Shown here in pieces: positions 1-8,899 of a stretch of DNA of 58,550 nucleotides (its first letter is position 1; each line of letters starts with the position of its first letter). The stretch is taken from NCBI GenBank assembly GCA_016777565.1, contig JADHRF010000003.1, positions 1 to 58,550 on the forward strand, read 5' to 3'. The position numbers and the translations under genes are program-made. The notes below the pieces were generated by a model. The model saw only the letters and a list, made by a program, of their open reading frames with translations. It was not told where the DNA came from and made no database searches. The stretch comes from Pelagibacteraceae bacterium (GTDB lineage Bacteria > Pseudomonadota > Alphaproteobacteria > Pelagibacterales > Pelagibacteraceae).

Positions 1-2
1 AG

Positions 3-755
3 CACGAGCTAGGAATGTATTTTGGAACGCTTACAGATCAAGCAGATAATGTTCAATTATACAAATATGCTGTGCAGATGGTTTCTCATTCATTTGGTAA
101 AACTTCTACATTTATGCCTAAACCAGTAAAAGGTGATAATGGATCAGGTATGCATGTTCACCAATCAATTTGGAAAGGTAGCACTCCAGTATTTATGGGA
201 GACAAATACGCAGGATTATCACAACAAGCTCTTTATTATATAGGTGGAATTCTCAAACACGCTAAAGCAATAAACGCATTTACGAATTCAACAACCAACA
301 GCTACAAAAGATTAATACCTGGTTTCGAAGCGCCTGTTATGCTTGCTTACTCTGCTAGAAATAGATCAGCATCTTGTAGAATACCGGTTATCATGAATAA
401 AAAAGCTGCCAGATGTGAAATAAGATTCCCAGATGCAGCAGGAAATCCATATTTAGGATTTGCTGCAATGTTAATGGCGGGACTAGATGGAATTAAAAAT
501 AAAATCGATCCAGGTAAATCTATGGATAAAGATTTATATCATTTGTCTGAAAGTGAATTAAAAAAAATTCCTCAGGTCTGTGGTTCGCTAAGAGAAGCTA
601 TGGAAAGTCTAGATAAAGACAGGGATTTCTTAACACAAGGTGGTGTCTTTACAGATGATCAAATTGACGGGTATATTTCATTAAAATTTGATGAAATTTA
701 TAAATTAGAACACACACCTCATCCAATTGAATTTGAGATGTATTACAGTCAATAA
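3..755 (+). CDS. glnA: Glutamine synthetase type I, C-terminal part (5' truncated by window edge)
   Basis: ATP-dependent ligation of ammonia to glutamate, the main ammonium-assimilation step in the cytoplasm. The reading frame is open from base 3 (HELG before the ORF-track Met), so the track start is internal and the true N-terminus lies outside the window. Visible family landmarks are [13 protein letters not shown] (ATP/glutamate-binding region), the NSYKRL and [10 protein letters not shown] active-site segments, and [15 protein letters not shown]. The segment [18 protein letters not shown] matches the adenylylation loop of GSI-beta enzymes, with the modified Tyr in DLYHL. Activity is therefore probably controlled by adenylylation as in other proteobacteria (inference from family). 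It is convergent with the suf operon and separated from it by a hairpin. Confidence 0.97.
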   Translation, partial: HELGMYFGTLTDQADNVQLYKYAVQMVSHSFGKTSTFMPKPVKGDNGSGMHVHQSIWKGSTPVFMGDKYAGLSQQALYYIGGILKHAKAINAFTNSTTNSYKRLIPGFEAPVMLAYSARNRSASCRIPVIMNKKAARCEIRFPDAAGNPYLGFAAMLMAGLDGIKNKIDPGKSMDKDLYHLSESELKKIPQVCGSLREAMESLDKDRDFLTQGGVFTDDQIDGYISLKFDEIYKLEHTPHPIEFEMYYSQ

Positions 756-768
756 AAATATTATTTAG

Positions 769-786
769 GCCCATCGAAAGGTGGGC
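769..786. terminator. Intergenic hairpin between glnA and the suf operon
   Basis: GCCCATC-GAAA-GGTGGGC forms a 7-bp stem (one G-T pair) with a GAAA loop in the 38-bp gap between two convergent genes. On the minus strand it is followed by CTAAATAATATTTTT, a T-rich tail. On the plus strand the tail is not T-rich. It therefore reads best as the rho-independent terminator of the suf operon, perhaps acting weakly in the other direction too. Confidence 0.7.
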
Positions 787-793
787 TCAGAAA

Positions 794-1126
794 CTAAACT
801 TTAAAAGATTCTCCACATCCACAACGTTCCGTTTCATTTGGATTTTTAAACACAAACTGAGAAGAAAATTTTTCTTTTTTATAATCCATCTCTGTTCCTA
901 ATAAATACATTATTGCATTTGGATCAATCAAGACTTTAACCCCTTTGTCTTCAATAACTTCTTCATTAGCTTTGATTTCTTTAGCATACTCCATAATATA
1001 TGACATGCCCGCACAACCGCCTGATTGAACGCCTACTCTAACTCCAATAGTTGAGTTGTCTGCATTAGACATGATTTCTTTTATTCTGTTTGCAGCGTTA
1101 TCACTTAATTTAATAACTTGTGTCAT
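794..1126 (-). CDS. sufA: HesB/IscA/SufA-family Fe-S carrier
   Basis: A-type carrier that takes Fe-S clusters from the scaffold to apo-proteins. The preferred start is the internal Met of MTQVIKLSD, not the ORF-track start, giving 110 residues, the normal family length. That ATG overlaps the stop of the upstream DUF59 gene as ATGA, while the extra upstream residues in the track do not look like this family. The three conserved cysteines are visible: one in the SGGCAGMSY motif and the pair in the C-terminal ERCGCGESF. It is the last gene of the suf operon, ending just before the hairpin. SufA, IscA and ErpA cannot be told apart by sequence alone; the symbol is by context. Confidence 0.9.
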   Translation of the reverse strand: MTQVIKLSDNAANRIKEIMSNADNSTIGVRVGVQSGGCAGMSYIMEYAKEIKANEEVIEDKGVKVLIDPNAIMYLLGTEMDYKKEKFSSQFVFKNPNETERCGCGESFKV

Positions 1127-1425
1127 AAGTTTAATTCTAGTTTTGCAGCTTCGGACATTTTGTCTTTGTCCCATGGTGGATCCCAAACTAATTTAAGATC
1201 TACATCAGTAATGCCTTCAACCTTCATTATATTCTCTTTAACACTATTTGGCAAACTTTCTGCGACTGGACAATTAGGGCTTGTGAGCGTCATTTCTACA
1301 TTTACTTTATTCTTATCATAAATTTCTACTTTATAGATAAGACCCAATTCATATATGTTTACTGGTATTTCAGGGTCGTAAATTTTTTTAATTTCAGAGA
1401 TTATTTTTTCTTTTAATTCACTCAT
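1123..1425 (-). CDS. sufT: DUF59 / MIP18-family Fe-S assembly protein SufT
   Basis: A 100-residue protein of the DUF59 (MIP18/PaaD-like) family, which helps mature Fe-S proteins. Landmarks are YDPEIPVNIYELGLIYKV at the N-terminus (the DPE-NI-LGL signature) and the TSPNCPVAE loop carrying the conserved Cys. The C-terminal DPPWDKDKMSE segment is also typical. It sits between sufU and sufA in the operon and overlaps sufA by 4 bp, so translational coupling is likely. Function is from family knowledge and context. Confidence 0.9.
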   Translation of the reverse strand: MSELKEKIISEIKKIYDPEIPVNIYELGLIYKVEIYDKNKVNVEMTLTSPNCPVAESLPNSVKENIMKVEGITDVDLKLVWDPPWDKDKMSEAAKLELNL

Positions 1426-1433
1426 AACATTAT

Positions 1434-1877
1434 TTAATTATTTTTAGCTACTGCCGATATAAATGTATGCCATACCATTGTGGCACATTTAACTCTCATA
1501 GGAAACTCTTGAACCCCTGATAGAGAGGTAATTGTAGTAATTTGATCTTCAGTAAGACTGTTAAGAGTAATTTTTGTTTTATTTTTCACCATATTTAAAA
1601 AATCTTCGGTAACTTTTTTGGCAAAAGTTAGGTCCTTTCCTTTTAGTGTTTCGGTTAAAATAGATGCTGAAGCTAAGGAAATTGCGCAACCCTCTCCCTC
1701 AAAACTTAAATCAAATACCTTTTTTTCTTTATCTAATTTGAGATAAATGTGTACTTTGTCTCCACACAAAGGGTTATGTGCTTTTGCGTCATGGTTATAA
1801 TCTGGGCACACGCCTTTATTTCTTGGATTTTTTCCATGGTCCAATATAATTTCTTGATATAATTCTTTAAGTTCCAT
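1434..1877 (-). CDS. sufU: SufU/IscU-like protein (sulfur acceptor/scaffold of SufS)
   Basis: A 147-residue SufU-type protein. The metal/sulfur ligands are C38 and D40 in NPLCGDK, C64 in GEGCAISLAS and C131 in VKCATMVWHTF, the Cys-Asp-Cys-Cys set of SufU. The region just before C131 is also SufU-like rather than IscU-like, and there is no LPPVK chaperone motif. In the family it relays persulfide sulfur from SufS to SufBCD. The gene abuts sufS (TAA directly followed by ATG). No sufE is present in this operon, so SufU probably takes the SufE role. Confidence 0.92.
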   Translation of the reverse strand: MELKELYQEIILDHGKNPRNKGVCPDYNHDAKAHNPLCGDKVHIYLKLDKEKKVFDLSFEGEGCAISLASASILTETLKGKDLTFAKKVTEDFLNMVKNKTKITLNSLTEDQITTITSLSGVQEFPMRVKCATMVWHTFISAVAKNN

Positions 1878-3095
1878 TTAAGTTTGAAATATTTTTTTAC
1901 AGTTATCAATAGCTTTACACAAAATATCTATATCTTCTTTAGTGTTATAAACACCAATGGAAGCCCTAGCTGTAGCAGCAATTCCTAATTTATCATGTAG
2001 TATTTGACAGCAGTGGTGTCCTGCTCGTATAGCAACACCATCATCGTCCAAAATCGTTGCGATATCATGTGGATGAATATCTTTGATAGTAAAACACAGA
2101 ACAGATCCTCTATTCTTAGGGCTGCCAATTAAGTTTACTGAATTATTTTTTTTTAATTTTTCATAACCGTATTCTAATATTTCATTTTCATGAGCGGCAA
2201 TATTTTTTATACCAAGTTTTTCGATAAAATTTATCGCTTCTGCAAAAGCAACTACTTCCGCTGTCTGTAAGGTACCGGCTTCAAATTTAGTTGGAGTGTC
2301 AGCGAATGTTATATTGTCTTTTTTGACCTCATCTATCATTCCTCCACCGCCTTGATACGGGGGTAAATCATCTAACCATTTTTTTTTTGCATAAAGTACC
2401 CCTAAACCGTTAGGTCCATACATTTTATGACATGAAATTACATAAAAATCACAACCAAGATCTTGCATGTCAATTTGCATATGGGGTGCACCCTGAGTGC
2501 CGTCAACTAAAACTGGAATATTTTTTTCTTTAGCTATATCAACAATTTTTTTTATTGGCATCACAGCACCCGTCACATTTGAAATGTGTGTAATAGCAAT
2601 AATCTTTGTTTTGTCTGTAATAAGTTTTTTTATTTCATCAATTTCTACTTCGCCATTATTGTTTACCGGTGCAAATTTAATTACTGCTCCCTTTTTTTTT
2701 CGAAGAAAATGCCAAGGTACATAGTTAGAGTGGTGTTCTAATTCTGTAATTAATATTTCATCACCTTCTTTAATATATTTTTCCCCAAAAGATGAAGCAA
2801 CTAGATTAATTGATTCTGTGGCTCCTTTTGTGAATACTATTTCTTCTCTATTTTGTGCATTTAAATATTTTTTTAAAATATCTCTTGTTGCTTCAAATCT
2901 GTTTGTTGCTTTAACCGCCAAAGTGTGAACGCTTCTTCCAACGTTAGAGAATTCTGTTTCATAAAAATTAGATAATCTATCAATTACTACCTTGGGTTTT
3001 TGAGATGAATTAGCACTGTCTAAATAGACTAATGGTTTGCCGTTAATTTTTTGTTTAAATATTGGAAATTCAGATTTTATATTTTTAATGTCCAT
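1878..3095 (-). CDS. sufS: Cysteine desulfurase SufS
   Basis: PLP-dependent group II cysteine desulfurase, 405 residues, releasing sulfur from cysteine for cluster assembly. Visible features are TKGATESINLV near the N-terminal part, the PLP-binding Lys in SCHKMYGPNGLGVLY, and the substrate Arg/active Cys stretch RAGHHCCQ, with C362 as the likely persulfide Cys. It overlaps the end of sufD by 11 bp and abuts sufU, as expected for co-translation. The SufS/CsdA subclass is supported by the suf context. Confidence 0.96.
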   Translation of the reverse strand: MDIKNIKSEFPIFKQKINGKPLVYLDSANSSQKPKVVIDRLSNFYETEFSNVGRSVHTLAVKATNRFEATRDILKKYLNAQNREEIVFTKGATESINLVASSFGEKYIKEGDEILITELEHHSNYVPWHFLRKKKGAVIKFAPVNNNGEVEIDEIKKLITDKTKIIAITHISNVTGAVMPIKKIVDIAKEKNIPVLVDGTQGAPHMQIDMQDLGCDFYVISCHKMYGPNGLGVLYAKKKWLDDLPPYQGGGGMIDEVKKDNITFADTPTKFEAGTLQTAEVVAFAEAINFIEKLGIKNIAAHENEILEYGYEKLKKNNSVNLIGSPKNRGSVLCFTIKDIHPHDIATILDDDGVAIRAGHHCCQILHDKLGIAATARASIGVYNTKEDIDILCKAIDNCKKIFQT

Positions 3096-4329
3096 TAATT
3101 TGCCTCTCTAATATTTCTTCTAAAAAAGTTTTTACTTCGCTTATATAAATATTTTCTAATATCTCACCAAGAAACCCATTAATTAAAAGTTTTTCTGCCT
3201 CTTTTTTTGCTATTCCTCTTGTCATTAAATAATGAACTGCATCAGAGTCTATACTTCCAGATGTTGAACCATGGGAACATTTGACATCATCAGCGTATAT
3301 TTCTAATTCTGGTTTTGCATCAAATTCAGCATCATCATTTAAAATTAGAGCTTTGCTTAATTGATATGCGTCAGTTTTTTGAGCTATTTTTTTCACAAAT
3401 ATTTTGCCTTGGTAAACACCTCTACTTTTGTCATTTAATACATTCTTGATTTTTTGATGACTTTTACAATTAGGTGAGTTGTGATTTATAAGTGTTTTAA
3501 TTTCTTGATGTTGATCGTCAACTAAGTTTAAAGCTGAATAAATACTGCAATTACTATGGTCTTTGTTTAGGTTTATTTCAATTTCAATTTTGTTAAGCTT
3601 TAAGCCTGAGCTTAAAATATAGTTTTCATAATTAGATCCACTTTCTAAAGAACCTTTTATATATCTGTAAAAATGACCATTGCTTTTAGACTTTTGAATT
3701 AAAATATTTTTCAACACAGCGTCCTTGTCTAAAGATACTATATCTAACGTATTTTTAATAAAATTACTTTGAATGTAACCGTTTGTGTATTCTATCAGTG
3801 TTAGTTCTGAACCTTCATTTAGCTTTATGGAATTTTTATTATTTAATATTTTATTTTTTAAGCCTTTAGAAAAATAATTGTAAATAATTAAGGGTTTTTT
3901 TAACTTATAGTTTTTGGCAACTTCTAGTGAAAATCCTCCTGATGATAAAGCATTATTAAGTAATGTTAGTGTATTGTTTGAATTAAAATTGGTTAATTCT
4001 TTTTGATCAAAATCTTTAATCAAAATTTTATTTGTTTCCTCATAAACAAAACTTGTTGATGTTATTTTACCATTACTTAAAAATATATAGTTGTGTTTAA
4101 AGTTTTCAATAGTTTCGAGCTCTTGAGTAGATTCAAAATCAACCTCATTACTAATACTTTCAAAATTTTTATTTAAAATTAAGTTTAAATCTGTAAATTT
4201 CCAGTCTTCAATTGTTTTTGATGGAAATCCTGATTTATAAAATAAATCAAGATTTTTTTGTCGGAAATCTTTTTCTTCCACAGAAAGATTTTTTATTTGT
4301 TTAATGTTAAAATCGTAACTTTGCTTCAT
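3085..4329 (-). CDS. sufD: Fe-S assembly protein SufD
   Basis: A 414-residue subunit of the SufBC2D scaffold. The C-terminal beta-helix half has the family signature: NDDAEFDAKPELEIYADDVKCSHGSTSG, with the conserved Cys-Ser-His-Gly, followed by the MTRGIAKKEAEKLLINGF helix. The N-terminal half is divergent and Asn/Lys-rich, as is usual for SufD in AT-rich genomes. It directly follows sufC (no gap) and overlaps sufS. Confidence 0.95.
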   Translation of the reverse strand: MKQSYDFNIKQIKNLSVEEKDFRQKNLDLFYKSGFPSKTIEDWKFTDLNLILNKNFESISNEVDFESTQELETIENFKHNYIFLSNGKITSTSFVYEETNKILIKDFDQKELTNFNSNNTLTLLNNALSSGGFSLEVAKNYKLKKPLIIYNYFSKGLKNKILNNKNSIKLNEGSELTLIEYTNGYIQSNFIKNTLDIVSLDKDAVLKNILIQKSKSNGHFYRYIKGSLESGSNYENYILSSGLKLNKIEIEINLNKDHSNCSIYSALNLVDDQHQEIKTLINHNSPNCKSHQKIKNVLNDKSRGVYQGKIFVKKIAQKTDAYQLSKALILNDDAEFDAKPELEIYADDVKCSHGSTSGSIDSDAVHYLMTRGIAKKEAEKLLINGFLGEILENIYISEVKTFLEEILERQINGH

Positions 4330-5064
4330 TTAAACTAAATTCTCGTAACCTGTTTTTTCAAGTTGGTGCCCTAAATCAGCGTTTCCTGTCTTAATAATTT
4401 TACCAGCAGACAAAACGTGTATGTAATCCGGTTTAATGTAGTCAAGCAGTCTTTGATAGTGGGTAATTATTAAAAATGCATTTTCTTTATTTTTATAAGA
4501 GTTAACTCCATCAGCTACTATTCTTAAAGCGTCTATATCTAAACCAGAATCTGTTTCGTCTAAAATTGATAGTTTTGGTTCTAATAACTTCATTTGTAAG
4601 ATTTCATTTTTTTTCTTTTCTCCTCCTGAAAATCCTAAATTTAACTGACGTGATAAAAATTTTTCATCTATATTCAGTTCTTTAGCTTTTTCTTTGATTA
4701 GTTTTAAGAAAGTTAAAGTATCTAATTCTTTTTCACCTCTTGCTTTTCTTACTGAGTTTAAGGAGGTTCTTAAAAAATTACTAGTATTTACTCCTGGAAT
4801 TTCTAAAGGATATTGAAATGCTAAAAAAATTCCTTTTTGAGCTCTCTCCTCTATTTTAAGATCATTTAAATTAATACCATCAAAATGAATTTCACCTTCG
4901 ATTTCGTAACCATTTTTACCTGATAGTACATTGGCTAATGTGCTCTTCCCTGAACCGTTAGGCCCCATGATTGCATGGATCTCACCAGGTTTAATATCTA
5001 AATTCAAGCCTTTTAAAATAGATTTATTATTAATAGTAGCTTTTAAATCATTAATTTTTAACAT
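4330..5064 (-). CDS. sufC: Fe-S assembly ATPase SufC
   Basis: ABC-type ATPase of the SufBCD scaffold, 244 residues. Walker A is GPNGSGKSTL, the ABC signature region is LGFSGGEKKKNEI, Walker B ends in LSILDETDSGLD, and the H-loop is in LIITHYQRLLDY. The modified signature with GGEKK is typical of SufC rather than transporter ATPases. Its start overlaps the sufB stop by one base, so the pair is tightly coupled. It energises conformational change of SufB-SufD; there is no membrane partner. Confidence 0.97.
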   Translation of the reverse strand: MLKINDLKATINNKSILKGLNLDIKPGEIHAIMGPNGSGKSTLANVLSGKNGYEIEGEIHFDGINLNDLKIEERAQKGIFLAFQYPLEIPGVNTSNFLRTSLNSVRKARGEKELDTLTFLKLIKEKAKELNIDEKFLSRQLNLGFSGGEKKKNEILQMKLLEPKLSILDETDSGLDIDALRIVADGVNSYKNKENAFLIITHYQRLLDYIKPDYIHVLSAGKIIKTGNADLGHQLEKTGYENLV

Positions 5065-6500
5065 TAACCAACGCTCCCCTCTAAACTAATAGCTACTAGT
5101 TTTTGTGCTTCTACAGCAAACTCCATTGGCAACTGTTGTAATACTTCTTTACAAAATCCGTTGACGATTAAGCTGACTGCCTCCTCTTGATCAAGGCCTC
5201 TTTGATTGCAGTAATAAAGCTGTTCTTCATTTATTTTAGTAGTAGTTGCCTCATGTTCTATAGTTGATGTTGAATTTTTGTTTTTTATATACGGAACTGT
5301 ATGAGCTCCACATTTATTACCCATTAACAATGAATCACATTGAGTATAATTCCTTGAATTGGTCGCTTTTTTATTAATTTCAACTAAACCTCTATATGTA
5401 TTGTCTGCGTTACCAGCCGATATACCTTTAGAAATTATTTTACTTTTGGTGTTTTTGCCTAAATGTATCATCTTGGTGCCTGTGTCTGCTTTTTGATAAT
5501 TATTAGTTATAGCTATAGAGTAAAACTCACCAACTGAATTGTCTCCTTGTAAGATGCAGCTTGGATATTTCCATGTAATTGCTGAACCTGTTTCGACTTG
5601 GGTCCAGGATATTTTTGAGTTTTTTCCTCTGCATGCACCTCTTTTGGTTACAAAATTATATATTCCTCCAACACCATTTTTGTCTCCAGGGTACCAATTT
5701 TGAACTGTTGAATATTTAATTTCTGCATCATCTAAAGCGATTAACTCAACATTAGCTGCATGGAGTTGGTTTTCATCTCTCATAGGAGCTGTACATCCTT
5801 CGAGGTAACTTACATAACTTCCTTTATCTGCAATAATTAAAGTTCTTTCGAACTGTCCTGTTTCAGAAGCATTTATTCTGAAATAAGTAGATAATTCCAT
5901 AGGGCATTTAGTATTTGGAGGAATATAAACAAATGAACCATCGGTAAAGACCGCTGAGTTTAGAGTTGCGAAATAATGATCACTTAACGGGATAACAGAT
6001 CCTAAATATTTTTTAACTAATTCAGGATGTTTTTGTATCGCCTCTGATATAGAGCAAAATATTATTCCTTTTTTTGTTAACTCTTCTTTAAAAGTTGTTG
6101 CAACTGAAACTGAATCAAACACTGCATCAACAGCTATACCGTTCAATCTTTGTTGTTCAACCAAAGGTATACCAAGTTTTTTATATGTTTCTAAAATTTT
6201 AGGATCAATTTCGTCTAAACTTTTAGGTTTTTCAGAAGAACTTTTTGGTGCTGAATAATAGTATAAATCTTGATAATTAATTTTAGGGTATTTTGGTTTT
6301 TGCCAATCTGGCTCATTTAAACTTTGCAATCTATTAAATGCTTTTAACCTCCAATCTAACATCCACTTAGGTTCTTTTTTTATATTTGAAATAAATCTTA
6401 TAGAATCTTCATTGAGTCCTTTAGGAGCTCTGATGCTTTCAATGTCAGTTGTAAAGCCATATTTATAATCTTGATTAATATTGTAGTCTTGATTTTTCAT
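5064..6500 (-). CDS. sufB: Fe-S assembly protein SufB
   Basis: Core scaffold subunit of SufBC2D, 478 residues, close to the usual length. Recognisable blocks are [12 protein letters not shown] near the N-terminus, [33 protein letters not shown] with its conserved Cys, and the C-terminal [26 protein letters not shown]. The cluster assembles at the SufB-SufD interface. First structural gene after the Rrf2 regulator, separated by about 20 bp that holds an AAGGTAAGG-like ribosome-binding stretch on the minus strand. Confidence 0.97.
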   Translation of the reverse strand: MKNQDYNINQDYKYGFTTDIESIRAPKGLNEDSIRFISNIKKEPKWMLDWRLKAFNRLQSLNEPDWQKPKYPKINYQDLYYYSAPKSSSEKPKSLDEIDPKILETYKKLGIPLVEQQRLNGIAVDAVFDSVSVATTFKEELTKKGIIFCSISEAIQKHPELVKKYLGSVIPLSDHYFATLNSAVFTDGSFVYIPPNTKCPMELSTYFRINASETGQFERTLIIADKGSYVSYLEGCTAPMRDENQLHAANVELIALDDAEIKYSTVQNWYPGDKNGVGGIYNFVTKRGACRGKNSKISWTQVETGSAITWKYPSCILQGDNSVGEFYSIAITNNYQKADTGTKMIHLGKNTKSKIISKGISAGNADNTYRGLVEINKKATNSRNYTQCDSLLMGNKCGAHTVPYIKNKNSTSTIEHEATTTKINEEQLYYCNQRGLDQEEAVSLIVNGFCKEVLQQLPMEFAVEAQKLVAISLEGSVG

Positions 6501-6521
6501 TACCCTTACCTTTTTTAAATT

Positions 6522-6944
6522 TTAAAAAATATTTTCTTGTTTAGAAACTAAATCGTTTAGGCTCTTGTTTTCAAAAAATCCGTTAATGTGTTGTTCTAAA
6601 TCATCCCAAAGGTTATGCGTAATGCATTTAACGGTTCTACCACCACAACCTTTTTTTGAATCTTTTTTACAATTAAGCGTTTTCACTTCCTCGTTAACAG
6701 CAAAAATGATGCTAGAAAGTTTTATATCTTTAGCCTTTTTTTCTAATATGTATCCTCCACGAGGTCCTCTAACACTTTTAACTAGATGATTATTTTTTAA
6801 TTTTTGAAACAACTGTTCTAAATAAGAAAGTGATATATTTTGCCTTACGGCAATCTCGTTTAAACTTACTGGCTTAAAATTTTCGTTTGTAGCTAAATCA
6901 GCCATAGCCATAACCGCGTATCTTCCTTTTGTAGATAATTTCAT
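6522..6944 (-). CDS. Rrf2-family Fe-S responsive regulator (IscR-like)
   Basis: A 140-residue winged-helix transcription factor. The N-terminus MKLSTKGRYAVMAMADLA and the recognition helix region SLSYLEQLFQKL with the RGPRGGYIL wing are Rrf2/IscR hallmarks. Three cysteines at 92, 100 and 107, with a His at 110, occupy the IscR cluster-ligand segment. The spacing is slightly wider than the C-X5-C-X5-C of E. coli IscR. It is the promoter-proximal gene of the suf operon, and an IscR-type operator lies directly upstream, so it probably senses Fe-S status and represses its own operon (inference). The start is supported by AAAAGGA about 6 bp upstream of ATG. Confidence 0.92.
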   Translation of the reverse strand: MKLSTKGRYAVMAMADLATNENFKPVSLNEIAVRQNISLSYLEQLFQKLKNNHLVKSVRGPRGGYILEKKAKDIKLSSIIFAVNEEVKTLNCKKDSKKGCGGRTVKCITHNLWDDLEQHINGFFENKSLNDLVSKQENIF

Positions 6945-6966
6945 TAAATCCTTTTGTTTGTGTGGT

Positions 6967-7000
6967 TAATTAGCCTATTCCCACTAAAATAGTCAAGTTT
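6967..7000 (-). promoter_or_regulatory. Suf operon promoter with overlapping IscR type-1-like operator
   Basis: Read on the minus strand: TTGACT (6991-6996) as -35 and TAATTA (6967-6972) as -10, with an 18-bp spacer, about 22 bp before the Rrf2 start codon. The 25-bp block 6976-7000 matches the E. coli IscR type-1 consensus at 19 positions. The left arm and core TTGACTATTTTAGT fit fully, and the right arm is weaker. A bound regulator would cover the -35, which fits autorepression. Transcription start and binding are inferred. Confidence 0.65.
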
Positions 7001-7077
7001 ATAAAAAATTAAATTGTCGCTATTAAAACATGCTATAAATCTATTTTTTTCTTGAAACTAATTATCATTATTAACTA

Positions 7078-7734
7078 ATGAAACCTAAAAGCACTGAAAT
7101 ATTTATACCAGGACCAGCAGGGAGACTGGAGGCAAAGTATTATAAAAATCCAAAATTTGGTTCTCCAGTAGCTATAGTCCTTCAGCCACATCCTCAATAT
7201 GGTGGGTCGATGAATAATAAAATAGTTCAAAAAACGTATAACATTTTTTTAGAAAATGGTTTTTCAGTAATTAGAATTAATTTTAGAGGTGTTGGTAAAA
7301 GTGATGGTGTCTTTGATAATGGACAAGGAGAGTTGTCAGACGCTGCTGCTGCTTTAGATTGGATAGAAAGAGAAAATTTAGATTATAGTCAATGTTGGGT
7401 GTCAGGATTTTCTTTTGGTGCACTAATCTGTATGCAATTAATTATGCGTAGACCCGAAGTAAATAATTTTATCGCTATATCTCCCCAACCAAATGTATAT
7501 GATTTTTCATTTTTAGCTCCATGTCCAACATCTGGACAGGTATTGTACAGTGATGGTGACGAACTAGTTACTAAAGAAAGTATTGATGAGTTAGATAAAA
7601 GAATAAAAAATCAAAAAGGAATAGAAGTAATATTTACAAAAATCAAGAACGCCAATCATTTTTTTAAAAGCAAAGAAAATGAACTAGGGCAAGAAATAGA
7701 AAAATATATTAAAGAAAAAACAGCTCTTATTTAA
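7078..7734 (+). CDS. Alpha/beta hydrolase of the COG2945 type
   Basis: A 218-residue cytoplasmic alpha/beta hydrolase with no signal peptide. The oxyanion-hole region is LQPHPQYGGSM (res 35-45). The nucleophile elbow GFSFGA puts Ser112 at the active site, the acid is probably Asp159 or Asp161 in SDGDELV, and His194 in NANHFF completes the triad. FRGVGKSDG is the conserved loop after strand 4. The substrate is not predictable; relatives are annotated as generic esterases. It is transcribed divergently from the suf operon out of a 133-bp gap and its 3' end overlaps anmK by 8 bp tail to tail. Confidence 0.85.
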   Translation: MKPKSTEIFIPGPAGRLEAKYYKNPKFGSPVAIVLQPHPQYGGSMNNKIVQKTYNIFLENGFSVIRINFRGVGKSDGVFDNGQGELSDAAAALDWIERENLDYSQCWVSGFSFGALICMQLIMRRPEVNNFIAISPQPNVYDFSFLAPCPTSGQVLYSDGDELVTKESIDELDKRIKNQKGIEVIFTKIKNANHFFKSKENELGQEIEKYIKEKTALI

Positions 7735-8842
7735 ATTCTATAAGGTCTCCACCAGTAGAGGGTTTTTTGACTCCGGTTGTTTCTGGAAATGAAATATTTT
7801 TTTTCAACAAAGATCTAATTGCTAAATAAGCAAAAGCTTGCGACTCAACAAAGTCACCGTTTATTTTATATCTATCGATATTATGAGTTAAAATATTACT
7901 TAATTTTTGAATTCGTTCAAAAATGAATTTATTTTTTCTTCCTCCTCCGCATAAAATAATTTCAAAAGGTTTATTTTCAAAAAAATCTAATGAATTAACA
8001 ATTGTTAAAGATGTTAATTCAGATAAGGTAGCAACTGAATCTTCTAAATTTAAAGTTCTTAAAGGACTAAGATTAAAATCATTTACGTCAAGAGATTTTG
8101 GTGGCAAAAATTCATAATAAGGATCATCTAAATAACTGTCTAAAATATTTTTATCAATCTTCCCTGTGAAAGCAATCATCCCGTCTTGATCAAACTGAAT
8201 TTTATTTTTAGATTTTAATTGCAAAACTTTATCTATTAAAAAATTTCCTGGACCAGTATCTAAACTGATCATTTTTTGATTTTTATCAATATATGTAATA
8301 TTAGATATGCCTCCAATATTTACAAATAATAGTGGAGTTTTTAAATTTAATTTTGTCTTAAGTAATTTATGAAAAATTGGAACTAGCGGAGCACCTTGCC
8401 CTCCATTTTTGATATCATTTTCTCTAAAATTATTAATTACATTGATGCCTACTAACTGTGACAATAATCTTCCATCTCCAATTTGCTTTGTTTTTTTTTC
8501 TTTAAAACTATGAAAAATTGTATGTCCATGAAAACCTACTAGTTTAATTTTGGACTTTTCTATTTCATTTTTTGTTAAGATTAAGTTAACAGCCTTAGCA
8601 TGGAGGAGAGTTATTTCTTTCTCTAAAGAGTCTATTTCTGACTTTTTCTTTTCTAAATCTATAGTCAGGTTTATTTTTTCTTTTAAACTTCTAATCTTAA
8701 TTTTTATTTTGTCAGGGTAGGGTAAAAATTGATTCCCGACAAAATGAATCTCGTTCTCTCCATCAGATTTTATTAATGATGCGTCTATACCATCTCCAGA
8801 TGTTCCGCTCATTAAACCAATGGATGTGATTAATTCGTTCAT
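7727..8842 (-). CDS. anmK: Anhydro-N-acetylmuramic acid kinase
   Basis: Hydrolyses and phosphorylates 1,6-anhydro-MurNAc to MurNAc-6-phosphate during peptidoglycan recycling. The 371-residue protein has the family start SIGLMSGTSGDGIDASL (phosphate-binding loop), then NNFRENDIKNGGQGAPLVP, FVNIGGISNITY, SLDTGPGNFLID and the C-terminal ILCGGGRKN. These cover both ASKHA-fold ATP sites. It stands alone on the minus strand, divergent from tyrS. Its presence implies some recycling of wall material, in keeping with the PBP1A gene nearby. Confidence 0.94.
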   Translation of the reverse strand: MNELITSIGLMSGTSGDGIDASLIKSDGENEIHFVGNQFLPYPDKIKIKIRSLKEKINLTIDLEKKKSEIDSLEKEITLLHAKAVNLILTKNEIEKSKIKLVGFHGHTIFHSFKEKKTKQIGDGRLLSQLVGINVINNFRENDIKNGGQGAPLVPIFHKLLKTKLNLKTPLLFVNIGGISNITYIDKNQKMISLDTGPGNFLIDKVLQLKSKNKIQFDQDGMIAFTGKIDKNILDSYLDDPYYEFLPPKSLDVNDFNLSPLRTLNLEDSVATLSELTSLTIVNSLDFFENKPFEIILCGGGRKNKFIFERIQKLSNILTHNIDRYKINGDFVESQAFAYLAIRSLLKKNISFPETTGVKKPSTGGDLIEFK

Positions 8843-8899
8843 TAATAGTTATTTAATTTATTAGTATTATTGTGTAAAAGTAATTTAATCAAATTCTCT

